From: Paenibacillus ihbetae
GTDB lineage: Bacteria; Bacillota; Bacilli; Paenibacillales; Paenibacillaceae
Length of the DNA: 64,000 bases
Direction of reading: 5' to 3'
Assembly (NCBI RefSeq): GCF_002741055.1
Contig: NZ_CP016809.1
Location: forward strand, 3,450,501 to 3,514,500
The stretch's first letter is position 1. Every line of letters starts with the position of its first letter. The notes under the pieces were generated by a model. It was not told the DNA's origin. It was given only the letters and a program-made list of their open reading frames with translations, and made no database searches. Shown here in pieces: positions 8,839-17,475 of the stretch. Both the position numbers and the translations under genes were made by a program.

Positions 8839-9360
8839 ATGGCGGTAAAACCGATTGTGCCATTTGGCGATCCCATTCTGCGCAAGACGGCGAGACCCGT
8901 TGAAGCGGTGAATGCAAGAACACTGAAAATTTTGGATGATCTCGCGGAGACGCTGTATGATGAGGAGGGCCGCGCAGGGCTTGCTGCGCCCCAGATCGGG
9001 ATTTTGCGCCGATTGTTGGTCATGGATTGCGGCGAAGGGCTGATCGAGCTCATCAACCCTGAAATCGTGGAGATGGACGGGGAGCAGACGGGACCCGAAG
9101 CGTGCCTGTCCTATCCGGGGTATTACGGATATGTGAAGCGGGCGGACCACGTAAAGGTGAAGACGCTCAATCGGCAGGGCGAGACGGTCATTCTGGAAGG
9201 AGAGGGCTATCTGGCCCGGTGCATGCAGCATGAGATTGACCATTTGAACGGAATCCTGTTTGTCGATCACGTTCAAGACGGCTGGCTGTATCATGAAGAG
9301 ACGAACCGCAGAATCGAGCTGCTGCCCGTGATCAGGCTGACCAATTCGGGGGTTGTATAA
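8839..9360 (+). CDS. def: Peptide deformylase
   Basis: 173 aa. Removes the formyl group from the N-terminal methionine of new proteins. All three family motifs are present: GLAAPQ (47-52), EACLS with metal ligand Cys89, and HEIDH (131-135) carrying the two His ligands and the catalytic Glu. The usual EGCLS is EACLS here, a known tolerated variant. ATG 8839 has AAAGGAGG upstream. Its pairing with an XRE regulator instead of fmt suggests a second, separately regulated deformylase, but the rest of the genome is not visible. Confidence 0.92.
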   Translation: MAVKPIVPFGDPILRKTARPVEAVNARTLKILDDLAETLYDEEGRAGLAAPQIGILRRLLVMDCGEGLIELINPEIVEMDGEQTGPEACLSYPGYYGYVKRADHVKVKTLNRQGETVILEGEGYLARCMQHEIDHLNGILFVDHVQDGWLYHEETNRRIELLPVIRLTNSGVV

Positions 9361-9397
9361 ATAGAATAAGCATGTTTCTAAGCAATGGATTCAAGAT

Positions 9398-9436
9398 GAT
9401 GACTGTTGGTTATATGGACAGGAGTCATCTTTTTTT
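9398..9436 (+). terminator. Intrinsic terminator after def
   Basis: GATGACT (9398-9404) pairs with AGTCATC (9423-9429), followed by T8. Confidence 0.75.
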
Positions 9437-9464
9437 AGGCTATACCTGGTTTTCGGTGATCATG

Positions 9465-9511
9465 TTGACGGCAGATCGAATACGTGCTACAATTATCTTA
9501 AATTAAAGATA
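9465..9511 (+). promoter_or_regulatory. Promoter with MhqR-like operator
   Basis: TTGACG (9465-9470), 17 bp, TACAAT (9488-9493). Directly after the -10 is TATCTTAAATTAAAGATA (9494-9511), an imperfect palindrome whose TATCT...AGATA ends and A-T centre match the MhqR box of Bacillus subtilis as I recall it. MhqR represses quinone-responsive dioxygenase genes, which fits the gene downstream. Confidence 0.6.
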
Positions 9512-9584
9512 TATGAATTAGAAATAATAAATCGTTGTCGTGTTGTACACACTGCCTAACATATGAGATGGAGGAATAGAAACC

Positions 9585-10562
9585 ATGAATGGATTAAAAG
9601 GAATACATCATGTCACAGCCATAACCAGCAGCGCCGAGAAGAACTATGAGTTCTTCACATATGTCCTGGGGATGCGCCTTGTGAAGAAGACGGTCAATCA
9701 GGATGATATCCAGACGTACCACTTGTTCTTTGCCGATGATACGGGAAGCCCGGGAACGGATATGACGTTCTTCGATTTTCCCGGCATCCGGAAGGGCACG
9801 CACGGAACCGATGAGATCTACAGAACCTCGTTCCGCGTGCCGAGCGATGCGGCGCTGGAATACTGGGTGAAGCGGTTTGACCGGATGAAGGTGAAGCACC
9901 AAGGCATTCAAGAGCTTTTCGGCAAAAAAAGACTCTCTTTCGTCGACTTCGACGATCAGCAGTATCAGCTTGTGTCCGATGAATTGAACGAAGGCATCGC
10001 CTCCGGCACGCCTTGGCAAAAGGGCCCGATTCCGCTGGAATACGCCATTACCGGACTTGGACCGATCTTCGTCAGGGTCTCCAATTTCGAGTACTTCAAG
10101 GAAATGATGGAGAAGGTTCTGGAATTCAAAGAGATAGCGAAGGAAGGCTCGCTTCATCTGTTCGAAGTTGGCGAAGGCGGCAATGGCGCCCAAGTGATCG
10201 TAGAGTACAATGCCGTGCTTCCACGGGCCCAGCAGGGATTCGGCACGGTCCACCATGCGGCCTTCCGGGTAGAGGACCGGTCGGTCCTGGAGCATTGGAT
10301 TCAACGCCTGGACCAATTCCAGTTCCATACCTCCGGCTTCGTCGACCGGTACTTCTTCCAATCGCTCTATGCCCGCGTCGCTCCGCAAATCCTGTTCGAA
10401 TTCGCCACAGACGGCCCAGGCTTTATGGGCGACGAACCGTATGAGACCCTGGGCGAGAAGCTGTCCCTGCCGCCGTTCCTTGAACCTCAGCGGGAGCAGA
10501 TCGAGCAGCTGGTGCGGCCGATTGATACGGTGCGCAGCACGAAGGAACTCGTGAAGGAATAA
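9585..10562 (+). CDS. Ring-cleaving dioxygenase, MhqO/MhqE type
   Basis: 325 aa made of two glyoxalase/VOC modules. The first begins GIHHVTAIT (metal ligand candidate His8) and the second carries TVHHAAFRVED. Length and motifs match the MhqA/MhqO family, which opens hydroquinone or catechol rings and protects cells from quinones and thiol-reactive electrophiles. It stands alone with its own promoter and an MhqR-like operator; no mhqR gene is in the window. Family call firm, substrate inferred. Confidence 0.85.
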   Translation: MNGLKGIHHVTAITSSAEKNYEFFTYVLGMRLVKKTVNQDDIQTYHLFFADDTGSPGTDMTFFDFPGIRKGTHGTDEIYRTSFRVPSDAALEYWVKRFDRMKVKHQGIQELFGKKRLSFVDFDDQQYQLVSDELNEGIASGTPWQKGPIPLEYAITGLGPIFVRVSNFEYFKEMMEKVLEFKEIAKEGSLHLFEVGEGGNGAQVIVEYNAVLPRAQQGFGTVHHAAFRVEDRSVLEHWIQRLDQFQFHTSGFVDRYFFQSLYARVAPQILFEFATDGPGFMGDEPYETLGEKLSLPPFLEPQREQIEQLVRPIDTVRSTKELVKE

Positions 10563-10587
10563 CAGACGGAACGCCGCAGCAGAGAAA

Positions 10588-10623
10588 GCCGTCCGGCTCG
10601 TAACGAGTCAGGGCGGTTTTTTT
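10588..10623. terminator. Intrinsic terminator
   Basis: A GC-rich stem around the loop GGCTCG-TAA-CGAGTC, closed by CCG/CGG and followed by T7, ends the dioxygenase gene. It may also serve the converging gene. Confidence 0.7.
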
Positions 10624-10632
10624 CGCTTTACA

Positions 10633-11055
10633 CTATCGAATCGTTGGCAGATCCTCCAGCGGTCCAGACCCAAAGGGATGGTCGACAAGATACAGCCAAT
10701 GCCCTTCCGGCTGCTGCCTGACGATCTCCGAGGTATGGCCTTGCAGCAGCAAGGGCTCTCCGTCCGGTCCTGTCGAATGCAATGTGAAGTGCGCGCGCAA
10801 AAGCGCCATATTTTCAAAAGGGATACAGTATATGTTAGTCGAGGTCATGGTGCCTCCAAGCTGAAGCAGCTCCTTGAGGCTCGCGCGGAAGGAGTCGAGG
10901 CCGGTCTCCAAAGCTCCGCCAGGGTGCACGTGGATGCTGCCGGGCTCATACAGCGCAAGCAGCCGCCTAAGCTCTCCTGAATTATAAGCGTCGGCAAAAG
11001 CCGCATTCATCTCTTCCGGCCGAAGGACAGGCTTGTCTGGAAACGGTGATTTCAT
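10633..11055 (-). CDS. NTF2-like (SnoaL/DUF4440-type) protein
   Basis: 140 aa with the cone-shaped NTF2-like pattern: N-terminal helix MNAAFADAYNSGELRRLLALYEP, then strands IHVHPGG, MTSTNIYCIPFENMALLRAHFTL and ending GHWLYLVDHPFG. The fold is used for enzymes and ligand binding and gives no function by itself. Start ATG 11055 has AGAGGAGA upstream. It is divergent from an HxlR regulator across 122 bp with a palindrome, so it is the probable target of that regulator. Confidence 0.7.
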   Translation of the reverse strand: MKSPFPDKPVLRPEEMNAAFADAYNSGELRRLLALYEPGSIHVHPGGALETGLDSFRASLKELLQLGGTMTSTNIYCIPFENMALLRAHFTLHSTGPDGEPLLLQGHTSEIVRQQPEGHWLYLVDHPFGSGPLEDLPTIR

Positions 11056-11109
11056 TGAATCTCCTCTTTCGTTATGATGGTTATAGCGACAGTTTATCGA
11101 AGAAGGAGC

Positions 11110-11129
11110 CGTACTGTAAGTACGCAGTA
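11110..11129. promoter_or_regulatory. Palindrome between NTF2-like and hxlR-type genes
   Basis: CGTACT (11110-11115), GTA, AGTACG (11119-11124) is a perfect inverted repeat. TACTG (11112-11116) and CAGTA (11125-11129) give a second overlapping one. GTAC-rich palindromes of this size are typical HxlR/DUF24 operators. Confidence 0.5.
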
Positions 11130-11177
11130 ATTGATTACATAGTCATCCAAAGATGACAGAGGAGGTTGTCGAGCACC

Positions 11178-11519
11178 ATGCCTTACGAAGACCAGGTTTA
11201 CGGCTGCCCCGCCGATGTCGGCCTTCAGATGATCAGCGGAAAGTGGAAGCCCCGCATTTTATATGAGCTGTTTCAAGGAACACGGAGATTCGGCGAGCTG
11301 CAAAGGGCGATCTCGGATGTATCGCGGCATGTACTCACGGTCCATCTAAGGGAGCTGGAGCATGCCGGCATCGTTCGCAGAACGGTTTATGCCGAGGTTC
11401 CGCCGAAGGTGGAATACACGATTACGGATTACGGCCGAAGCTTTGAGCCGATCCTTGAAGCACTGGTTCACCTGGGCGAAGAATATATCGCATCGCACAA
11501 GGATGAGCGGGACTCTTAG
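11178..11519 (+). CDS. HxlR-family (DUF24) transcriptional regulator
   Basis: 113 aa from ATG 11178. The conserved Cys10 near the N-terminus (VYGCPADVG), the core ISGKWKPRILYELFQGTRRFGEL, and the wing with VEYTITDYGRS are all typical of HxlR/YodB proteins. These proteins often sense electrophiles or oxidants through that cysteine. A TTG at 11166 is too close to the GGAGGT site. Divergent to the NTF2-like gene with a palindrome between. The signal is not known. Confidence 0.88.
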   Translation: MPYEDQVYGCPADVGLQMISGKWKPRILYELFQGTRRFGELQRAISDVSRHVLTVHLRELEHAGIVRRTVYAEVPPKVEYTITDYGRSFEPILEALVHLGEEYIASHKDERDS

Positions 11520-11642
11520 GCAAGACCCTTTACCCCATAAACCCCGCGCCTGCACATCCGTCCTACCGATTAAGTACATGAATTTCAGTTTAAATACAAA
11601 TACTGTATAGGAATGGATGACTAAGCGGTTGGGGTGAGCTTT

Positions 11643-13196
11643 GTGAAACAGAAGAATTTATTGAAAAATGTCGTGTTCTCGGTTTCAGCCGTCATCATTG
11701 CGGTGCTCGCTATTTTGGGAGCGGTCATGCCGGGCGCCTTTGGTGAAGTGGCGGGATATCTATATAGGTTCACGACCACGAATTTCGGATGGTTCTACCT
11801 GCTCTCGATTTTTGCTATCATCATTTTTCTGATCTGGGTTGCCGCCAGTAAGTACGGGACGATTCGCCTGGGAGGCGAGAAGGAAAAGCCGGAATATCCG
11901 TTCTTCACCTGGATCGGCATGCTGTTCTCGGCCGGCTTCGGCGTCGGGCTTGTATTCTGGGGCGTCGCGGAACCGATGAGCCATTTCTTTAAAACCCCCT
12001 TTGCAGGCGTAGAGGCCCAAGGCGTGGAAGCGGCCCGTGTGGCGATGGGCTATTCCTTCTTCCACTGGGGGATCAGTCAATGGTCGGTATTTGCCCTTGT
12101 CGGTCTGGTGATTGCCTTCCTGCAGTTCCGCAAGAACAAGAACGGTCTTGTGTCCACCGCCCTCGAACCGGTTACCGGGTCCAGGCCGGTGGTAAGGAAC
12201 AGCATTGATATCTTGGCCGTCATTGCTACCGTGATGGGAATCGCGACCTCCATTGGTCTTGGGGTGCTGCAGATGAGCGGCGGATTGAATACTATTACGG
12301 GGATTTATAATGGCGTCGGTCTTCAGATGGGGATTTTGGCGATTATCTTTGTGGCCTACATGATCTCTACAACGTCAGGTCTTGATAAAGGAATTAAGAT
12401 CTTAAGCAACTTGAATCTGGCGATGGCGCTCATATTTTTGCTGTTTGTGTTTGTCACCGGGCCATCGGTTTTCATTCTGGAGACCTTCACCATGGCGCTG
12501 GGCGATTATATCTCGAATTTCGTATCGTACAGCCTGCGGCTGCAGCCCTATGCGGAAGGCTCTTGGGTAAGGGAATGGACGATTTTCTACTGGGCGTGGG
12601 CGATTGCCTGGTCACCATATGTTGGTGCTTTCGTAGCCAGGGTGTCCAGAGGACGAACCGTGCGGGAGTTTATCGTCGGGGTTATGGTCGTGCCGCCGGT
12701 CATCGCCTGTCTGTGGATTGCCGTATTCGGCGGAACCGCGCTCTGGTATGATCTGCATGAGAATACCGGGATTGCAGCCGCCGTTAATGCGGATGTCACT
12801 TCGGCATTGTTCCAGCTGTTTAATCAGCTGCCCTTATCCTCCGTGATGAACGTGCTGGCGATCATTCTGATTCTGACGTTTCTGGTGACATCCGCAGATT
12901 CAGCGACGTATATATTGTCCAGCATGACGACTTACGGCAGCCTGAACCCTTCCCTGATGGTCAAAATCGTATGGGGAACGCTAATGGCCGGCATTGCTGG
13001 CGTGCTGCTGTACGCCGGGGGATTAGAGGCGCTTCAGACCGCCTCCCTGATCGCGGCGCTGCCGTTTACGGTGCTTCTGCTGCTGCTGATCGTCGCGGTG
13101 GTGAGGCTTATGGCGCATGAGCCGCTGCCCGTACGAAAGGCTGATCTCAAACGATTCCGACGTTTGGAGGAAGCGGCGAATAAGGGGAGAAAGTAA
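11643..13196 (+). CDS. BCCT-family transporter (betaine/carnitine/choline type)
   Basis: 517 aa, about 12 helices. The family signature WTIFYWAWAIAWSPYVGAF followed by ARVSRGRT is intact, and MGIATSIGLGVLQ resembles the sodium-binding, glycine-rich stretch of Na+-coupled betaine carriers such as OpuD and BetP. It should import a trimethylammonium osmolyte. GTG 11643 follows GGGGTG at 6 bp and is preferred over GTG 11634. The short C-terminal tail suggests a simple transporter without a long osmosensing extension. Possible -10 TATAGG before it, but no clear -35. Confidence 0.88.
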   Translation: MKQKNLLKNVVFSVSAVIIAVLAILGAVMPGAFGEVAGYLYRFTTTNFGWFYLLSIFAIIIFLIWVAASKYGTIRLGGEKEKPEYPFFTWIGMLFSAGFGVGLVFWGVAEPMSHFFKTPFAGVEAQGVEAARVAMGYSFFHWGISQWSVFALVGLVIAFLQFRKNKNGLVSTALEPVTGSRPVVRNSIDILAVIATVMGIATSIGLGVLQMSGGLNTITGIYNGVGLQMGILAIIFVAYMISTTSGLDKGIKILSNLNLAMALIFLLFVFVTGPSVFILETFTMALGDYISNFVSYSLRLQPYAEGSWVREWTIFYWAWAIAWSPYVGAFVARVSRGRTVREFIVGVMVVPPVIACLWIAVFGGTALWYDLHENTGIAAAVNADVTSALFQLFNQLPLSSVMNVLAIILILTFLVTSADSATYILSSMTTYGSLNPSLMVKIVWGTLMAGIAGVLLYAGGLEALQTASLIAALPFTVLLLLLIVAVVRLMAHEPLPVRKADLKRFRRLEEAANKGRK

Positions 13197-13222
13197 CGTA
13201 TGAATAATGCCTGAATGAATAA

Positions 13223-13260
13223 AGCCCTGATGACACGTGAAATGTCTTCAGGGCTCTTTA
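13223..13260 (+). terminator. Intrinsic terminator after the BCCT gene
   Basis: AGCCCTGA (13223-13230) pairs with TCAGGGCT (13248-13255), with an inner GACA/TGTC pairing and a short T tract. Confidence 0.65.
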
Positions 13261-13307
13261 CAATTCAGGGATAGGCTAAAGCTTTTCCAATTTAGGGTTA
13301 GGCACGA

Positions 13308-14318
13308 TTAACTGCGCTTTAACAGCAAGTAGACGAAATACGGTGCGCCGATAATGGCGACCATGATGCCGGCCGCAATGCCATCAGGGTCCACGATGTT
13401 GCGCCCGATCGTATCGGCCAGCAGCAGGAGCCATCCTCCGATCAGGACCGCAATCGGAATGTACAGCTGATTGCGGGGGCCGACCAGCGCTTTGGCAATA
13501 TGAGGGCCCATCAGACCGATGAACGTGATGCCGCCGGTGACGGATACGGCGGAACCTGCCAGTGCTACGGCGGCCAAGAGCAGTACGATCCGCTCCCGCT
13601 CAATGGACACGCCGACGCCGATGCCGACCGGATCGCTGAGTCCAAGCAGATTCATGCGCTGCGCTTTATACAGCGTGAACGGAACGAGGACGATCAGCCA
13701 TGGCAGCAGGGCAAGAATGAACGGCCAGTCCGTGCCCCAGATGCCGCCGGCCAGCCATTTGGCGATAAAGTCGACCTTCTCCCGTTCCGCCGACGAGGTG
13801 AGCACGATCATGACGCCGGAGAGAGCCATAGAGAAGCCGACACCGGTGAGCACCAGCTTGACGGGCTGAAGACCTTCGCCTTTCTTGTACGCGAACAAGT
13901 AGATGAATGCCGCGGTCAGTACGGCCCCTATAAAGGCGGCGATGGGCAGCATGTAAATAAAGGAGCCGGCCTCGATCGGGAAGAACAGAAAGAACACGGC
14001 CACGCCGACACCGGCACCCGAGTTGATTCCAATGATGCCGGGGTCCGCCAGGTCGTTGCGCGTGATGTTCTGCAGGATGGCGCCCGACAGAGCCAAGGCC
14101 ATTCCGGCCAGCAGGGTGATCAACATGCGCGGCAGACGCACCGAGAAAATAATGAACTCTTCCTTGAAGCTTCCTTGTCCAAGCAGGGTCGGAATAATCC
14201 GGTCATAGCTGACCGAAGAATACCCCAGCCCTAAACCTGCCAGGATGGTGCCCACGGTCAGGATGAACAGGATGAGAAACGTAATTCGCTGCTTTTTCAC
14301 TAATGATGGATGGATCAT
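13308..14318 (-). CDS. Iron-siderophore ABC permease (FecCD family), second subunit
   Basis: 336 aa, about 9-10 helices. The FecCD core is clear: SVRLPRMLITLLAGMALALSG near residue 60, then NDLADPGIIGINSGAG, and near the end GLMGPHIAKALVG, the segment that contacts the ATPase. It is the last gene of a four-gene minus-strand operon and overlaps the previous permease by 4 bp (ATGA). The two permeases probably form a heterodimeric channel in the membrane. Confidence 0.92.
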   Translation of the reverse strand: MIHPSLVKKQRITFLILFILTVGTILAGLGLGYSSVSYDRIIPTLLGQGSFKEEFIIFSVRLPRMLITLLAGMALALSGAILQNITRNDLADPGIIGINSGAGVGVAVFFLFFPIEAGSFIYMLPIAAFIGAVLTAAFIYLFAYKKGEGLQPVKLVLTGVGFSMALSGVMIVLTSSAEREKVDFIAKWLAGGIWGTDWPFILALLPWLIVLVPFTLYKAQRMNLLGLSDPVGIGVGVSIERERIVLLLAAVALAGSAVSVTGGITFIGLMGPHIAKALVGPRNQLYIPIAVLIGGWLLLLADTIGRNIVDPDGIAAGIMVAIIGAPYFVYLLLKRS

Positions 14319-15325
14319 GCCATTCCTCGCCCTCCTTTACGCACGATAAACAGGAAGAAGGGCAGGCCCATGACCGCAATCAGCGCGGCCACCGGTGTCT
14401 CGTACGGGGCATTCAGCGTCCGGCCAACGGTATCGGCAAACAGCATGAACACCGCACCGGCCGTAGCCGACATCGGGATAACATGGCGATAATCGGTGCC
14501 GACGATCCCCCGGACGATATGGGGCACCATTAAGCCGAGGAAGGCAAGATTGCCCACCAGGGCCACGGATGTGCCCGCCAGCAGTATAATGACCACGAAT
14601 AGGACGAATTTGATGACCGCGATATTTTGTCCGAGCCCGGTCGCCACCTCTTCGCTCAGGCTGAGAATGGTCAGCTGTCTCGACAAGAGGATCGCAATCA
14701 GGATTCCGACCAGAATGAACGGGAAGATCGTCTGAAGCTGCCCCCAAGACGTTCCGATGACGCCGCCTGCGGTCCACATGGAGATATCCTTCGATATTTT
14801 AAAATAGATCCCGATCCCTTCGGCGATGGCGTACAGAAAGGCCGAAACCGCGGAGCCTGCAAGCACCATCTGGAGCGGCGAGAAGCTGCCTTTGCGCATC
14901 GCGCCGATGCCGAACACCATGATGGTTCCCACGGCCGCCCCGATAAAGCAGGCCACCATAATGCCGAAATAATTGGCCGCAGGGATAAAGGCCATCGTGA
15001 ATGCGAGCGCCGCATTGGCGCCGCTGGTGAGGCCCAAGAGGCCCGGATCCGCCAGCGGGTTGCGCGTAAGGCCCTGCATGATCGCGCCGGAAACCGCCAG
15101 CGCGGATCCGACCAGGATGGCTGCAATCTCGCGGGGGAGACGGATATCTCTCAGGACGGACAATTTCTCGCCTTCGGCCTTCGTGGCCAAGGCGAGCCAC
15201 ACGTCCTTAATGCTGGTCTCCGCCGCTCCGAATACCATCGCAATGACGAACATGGCCGCAAAGGCGATGAGACCGGCAATAAGCTTGACGGAGAAAGGGA
15301 TGGATCGCTGAGTAGGCTTAGTCAT
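14315..15325 (-). CDS. Iron-siderophore ABC permease (FecCD family), first subunit
   Basis: 336 aa paralogue of the downstream permease, with DIRLPREIAAILVGSALAVSG, NPLADPGLLGLTSGAN and the ATPase-contacting GLMVPHIVRGIVG. Located between the binding lipoprotein and the second permease. Same Fur-controlled transcription unit. Which ferric siderophore passes cannot be read from the sequence. Confidence 0.92.
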   Translation of the reverse strand: MTKPTQRSIPFSVKLIAGLIAFAAMFVIAMVFGAAETSIKDVWLALATKAEGEKLSVLRDIRLPREIAAILVGSALAVSGAIMQGLTRNPLADPGLLGLTSGANAALAFTMAFIPAANYFGIMVACFIGAAVGTIMVFGIGAMRKGSFSPLQMVLAGSAVSAFLYAIAEGIGIYFKISKDISMWTAGGVIGTSWGQLQTIFPFILVGILIAILLSRQLTILSLSEEVATGLGQNIAVIKFVLFVVIILLAGTSVALVGNLAFLGLMVPHIVRGIVGTDYRHVIPMSATAGAVFMLFADTVGRTLNAPYETPVAALIAVMGLPFFLFIVRKGGRGMA

Positions 15326-15361
15326 GGAATCATCTTTCCTTAAGTTTGGATGATGGGCAGT

Positions 15362-16348
15362 TTACTTCTTGCCCAAGAAATGCTCGGTAATAAACTCAAG
15401 CTGGTATTCGAGTGTGGTTGCATCGTTGAAATAGATCCGGTTCCCGTCCGCTTCGAATACGCGGCCGCTCTTGACGGCAGGGATCTGCTTATACGTATCG
15501 GTTTGCTGGAAGGAGGTATCCGCATCGTTGAACTTACTGAGAATGATATAGTCGCCGGCAAATTCCGGCAGCACCTCGGTCGAAATGGCGTAGTAGCCTT
15601 CCTTCAGCGCGGTTTCCTTTACTTTCTCAGGCATCTTCAGCTTCATGGCCTGATACAAAATCTCAGTCCCGCGGCCCCAGTTGTTTCCGTATACATAGAG
15701 CTGCTTCTCGAAGCTTTCGATTACGGATACGGTCGCGTCCTCACCGATCTTGGCGCGAATTTCTTCACCGGCCTTCTCAGCACGCTGTTTAAAATCGTTG
15801 ATCCAGGCTTGGGCTTCCTTCTCTTTATTCACGAGCTTGCCGATTTCAAGATGCTGGGTAAGGTAATCGACTTTGCCGTACGTGAACGTAACGGTAGGAG
15901 CGATTTCTTTCAATTTATCGACGTTCTTGATCGTCGATAGTCCGATAATGAGATCCGGGTTCAGTTCAATGATCTTCTCCAGATTCTCATCGGATACCTC
16001 TTCGGCATCCTTAAGCTTGTCGGCAAACGCTGGATTTAACTTGGACCAGGAATCGACGCCGACCATATTGACGCCAAGATGGATCAGGTCCCCGGCAAAG
16101 GTGGAAAGCACGATAACACGCTGCGGATTTGCGGGTACCTCGACCGGTCCGTTCTCGGACTGGTATGTAATCGTGCCGGAGGCACTGTCTTTGTCATTGG
16201 CTGCTGGGGCTTCCGGCGCAGCGGCTCCACTTCCGTTGCTTCCGGTCTCCTTCGGCTGGCTGCTGCAAGCGCTAAGAATGAACAGCAGCGCGATAAACGG
16301 GATGATCAGCTTCCTCAAGTTCAGGCTTTGCTTCCAATTCGGGTTCAT
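15362..16348 (-). CDS. Siderophore-binding lipoprotein
   Basis: 328 aa. Signal peptide with lipobox LSAC and lipidated Cys28, then a Ser/Gly/Ala-rich linker and a two-lobed FepB/FhuD-type domain (PQRVIVLSTFAGDLIHLGV, ELNPDLIIGLSTIKN). It would catch a ferric siderophore outside the membrane and deliver it to the two permeases. The start ATG 16348 lies inside the ATPase gene, giving a 77-nt out-of-frame overlap. The start is nevertheless supported by GAGGAG about 10 nt upstream and by the complete signal peptide. Confidence 0.92.
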   Translation of the reverse strand: MNPNWKQSLNLRKLIIPFIALLFILSACSSQPKETGSNGSGAAAPEAPAANDKDSASGTITYQSENGPVEVPANPQRVIVLSTFAGDLIHLGVNMVGVDSWSKLNPAFADKLKDAEEVSDENLEKIIELNPDLIIGLSTIKNVDKLKEIAPTVTFTYGKVDYLTQHLEIGKLVNKEKEAQAWINDFKQRAEKAGEEIRAKIGEDATVSVIESFEKQLYVYGNNWGRGTEILYQAMKLKMPEKVKETALKEGYYAISTEVLPEFAGDYIILSKFNDADTSFQQTDTYKQIPAVKSGRVFEADGNRIYFNDATTLEYQLEFITEHFLGKK

Positions 16349-17144
16349 GTTCTTGCTCTCCTCTTAATAGATTGTATGTGATGCATAACGGTTTGCCGGT
16401 GCGGGGGTCACGTCCGATCTCCGCATCAATGTTAAATACCTTCTTCAGCACCTCGCGCGAAATAACGTTCTCGGGATCACCGGCCTGAATAACGCTTCCG
16501 TCCTTCATAGCGATGATGTAATCGGCGAATCTGGCCGCTTGGTTCAGATCATGGAGTACCATTACAATGGTGCGCTCCTGCATGACGTTCAGCTGCTCAA
16601 GCAGCTCCAGAATCTCAAGCTGGTGAGCCATATCCAGGTAGGTGGTCGGTTCGTCGAGGAAGATCATCTCGGTCTCTTGAGCGAGTGCCATCGCGATCCA
16701 TACCCGCTGCCGCTGGCCGCCGGACAAGGCATCCACGGAGCGATATTTATAATCCTGGGTTCCGGTGACGGAAAGCGCCCAGTCAATAACCTCCATATCC
16801 TGCTTCGTTAAACGTCCGAACCCTCGCTGATGGGGATAGCGTCCATAGGACACCAGCTCACCTACCGTCAATCCGCCCGGCCCCTCCGGGGTTTGGGGGA
16901 GAATGGCCAGCTTCTTGGCCAGCTCCTTTGTATTGATGCGGGCAATTTCCTGACCATCGATAATGGCCGCCCCGGATTGATACGGGATAATGCGCGTCAT
17001 CGCCTTCAGCAGCGTGGATTTGCCGCAGCCGTTCGGACCGATGATCGTCGTAATTTTTTTATCAGGGATATCGACATTCAGCCGGTCTAATATGACGTTC
17101 TCGCCGTAACCGACCGTTAATCGATCTGTACAAAGACGAATCAT
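16272..17144 (-). CDS. Siderophore ABC transporter ATPase (FecE/YusV type)
   Basis: 290 aa. Walker A GPNGCGKST (36-44), signature LSGGQRQR, Walker B MIFLDEPTTYLD. First gene of the operon, downstream of a Fur box. It is about 20-25 residues longer than usual: the tail EHEPELEAKPELEEADHPV is translated from the region that, in another frame, encodes the signal peptide of the binding protein. The tail is acidic, low in complexity and probably not needed for catalysis. Confidence 0.92.
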   Translation of the reverse strand: MIRLCTDRLTVGYGENVILDRLNVDIPDKKITTIIGPNGCGKSTLLKAMTRIIPYQSGAAIIDGQEIARINTKELAKKLAILPQTPEGPGGLTVGELVSYGRYPHQRGFGRLTKQDMEVIDWALSVTGTQDYKYRSVDALSGGQRQRVWIAMALAQETEMIFLDEPTTYLDMAHQLEILELLEQLNVMQERTIVMVLHDLNQAARFADYIIAMKDGSVIQAGDPENVISREVLKKVFNIDAEIGRDPRTGKPLCITYNLLRGEQEHEPELEAKPELEEADHPVYRAAVHS

Positions 17145-17180
17145 ATAGGTTCACCTCCTGGGGAAAGTTCGCTTTTAAAC

Positions 17181-17199
17181 GATAATGATTCTCAATATC
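17181..17199 (-). promoter_or_regulatory. Fur box, siderophore importer
   Basis: GATAATGATTCTCAATATC matches the 19-bp Fur consensus at 16 positions and lies 37 bp before the ATPase start. Iron-replete repression is inferred. Confidence 0.8.
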
Positions 17200-17398
17200 A
17201 GCCATAATATAATATGGAGACCTCTCTTTGTCAATAAGTATCTTCATGGAATATTTAAATAATTTTCATGCACACAACACTATTGTTCAATATATAGCTC
17301 AAATCCGAATGGAATTACTATATGTAGATAAAATCGCAAAAAAACGAAAAAAATAAAATCTGCGATTGTAAAATAAATGAAGGCAACGTATACTAAAT

Positions 17399-17417
17399 GA
17401 TAATGATAATCATTTAC
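17399..17417 (+). promoter_or_regulatory. Fur box, NADP reductase gene
   Basis: GATAATGATAATCATTTAC matches the Fur consensus at 17 of 19 positions, about 60 bp before the reductase start. Together with the box at 17181 it gives each divergent unit its own iron-responsive site. Confidence 0.85.
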
Positions 17418-17475
17418 GTCCAAGTATAGGTTATGGACATAACCTTTGTACCGATATATCCCGGAGGTGTAATTC

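Noticed and set aside
11583..11610. Sigma-B promoter before the BCCT gene
   Set aside because: GTTTAA is present but no GGGTAT-like -10 at the right distance. A weak sigma-A promoter is equally possible.
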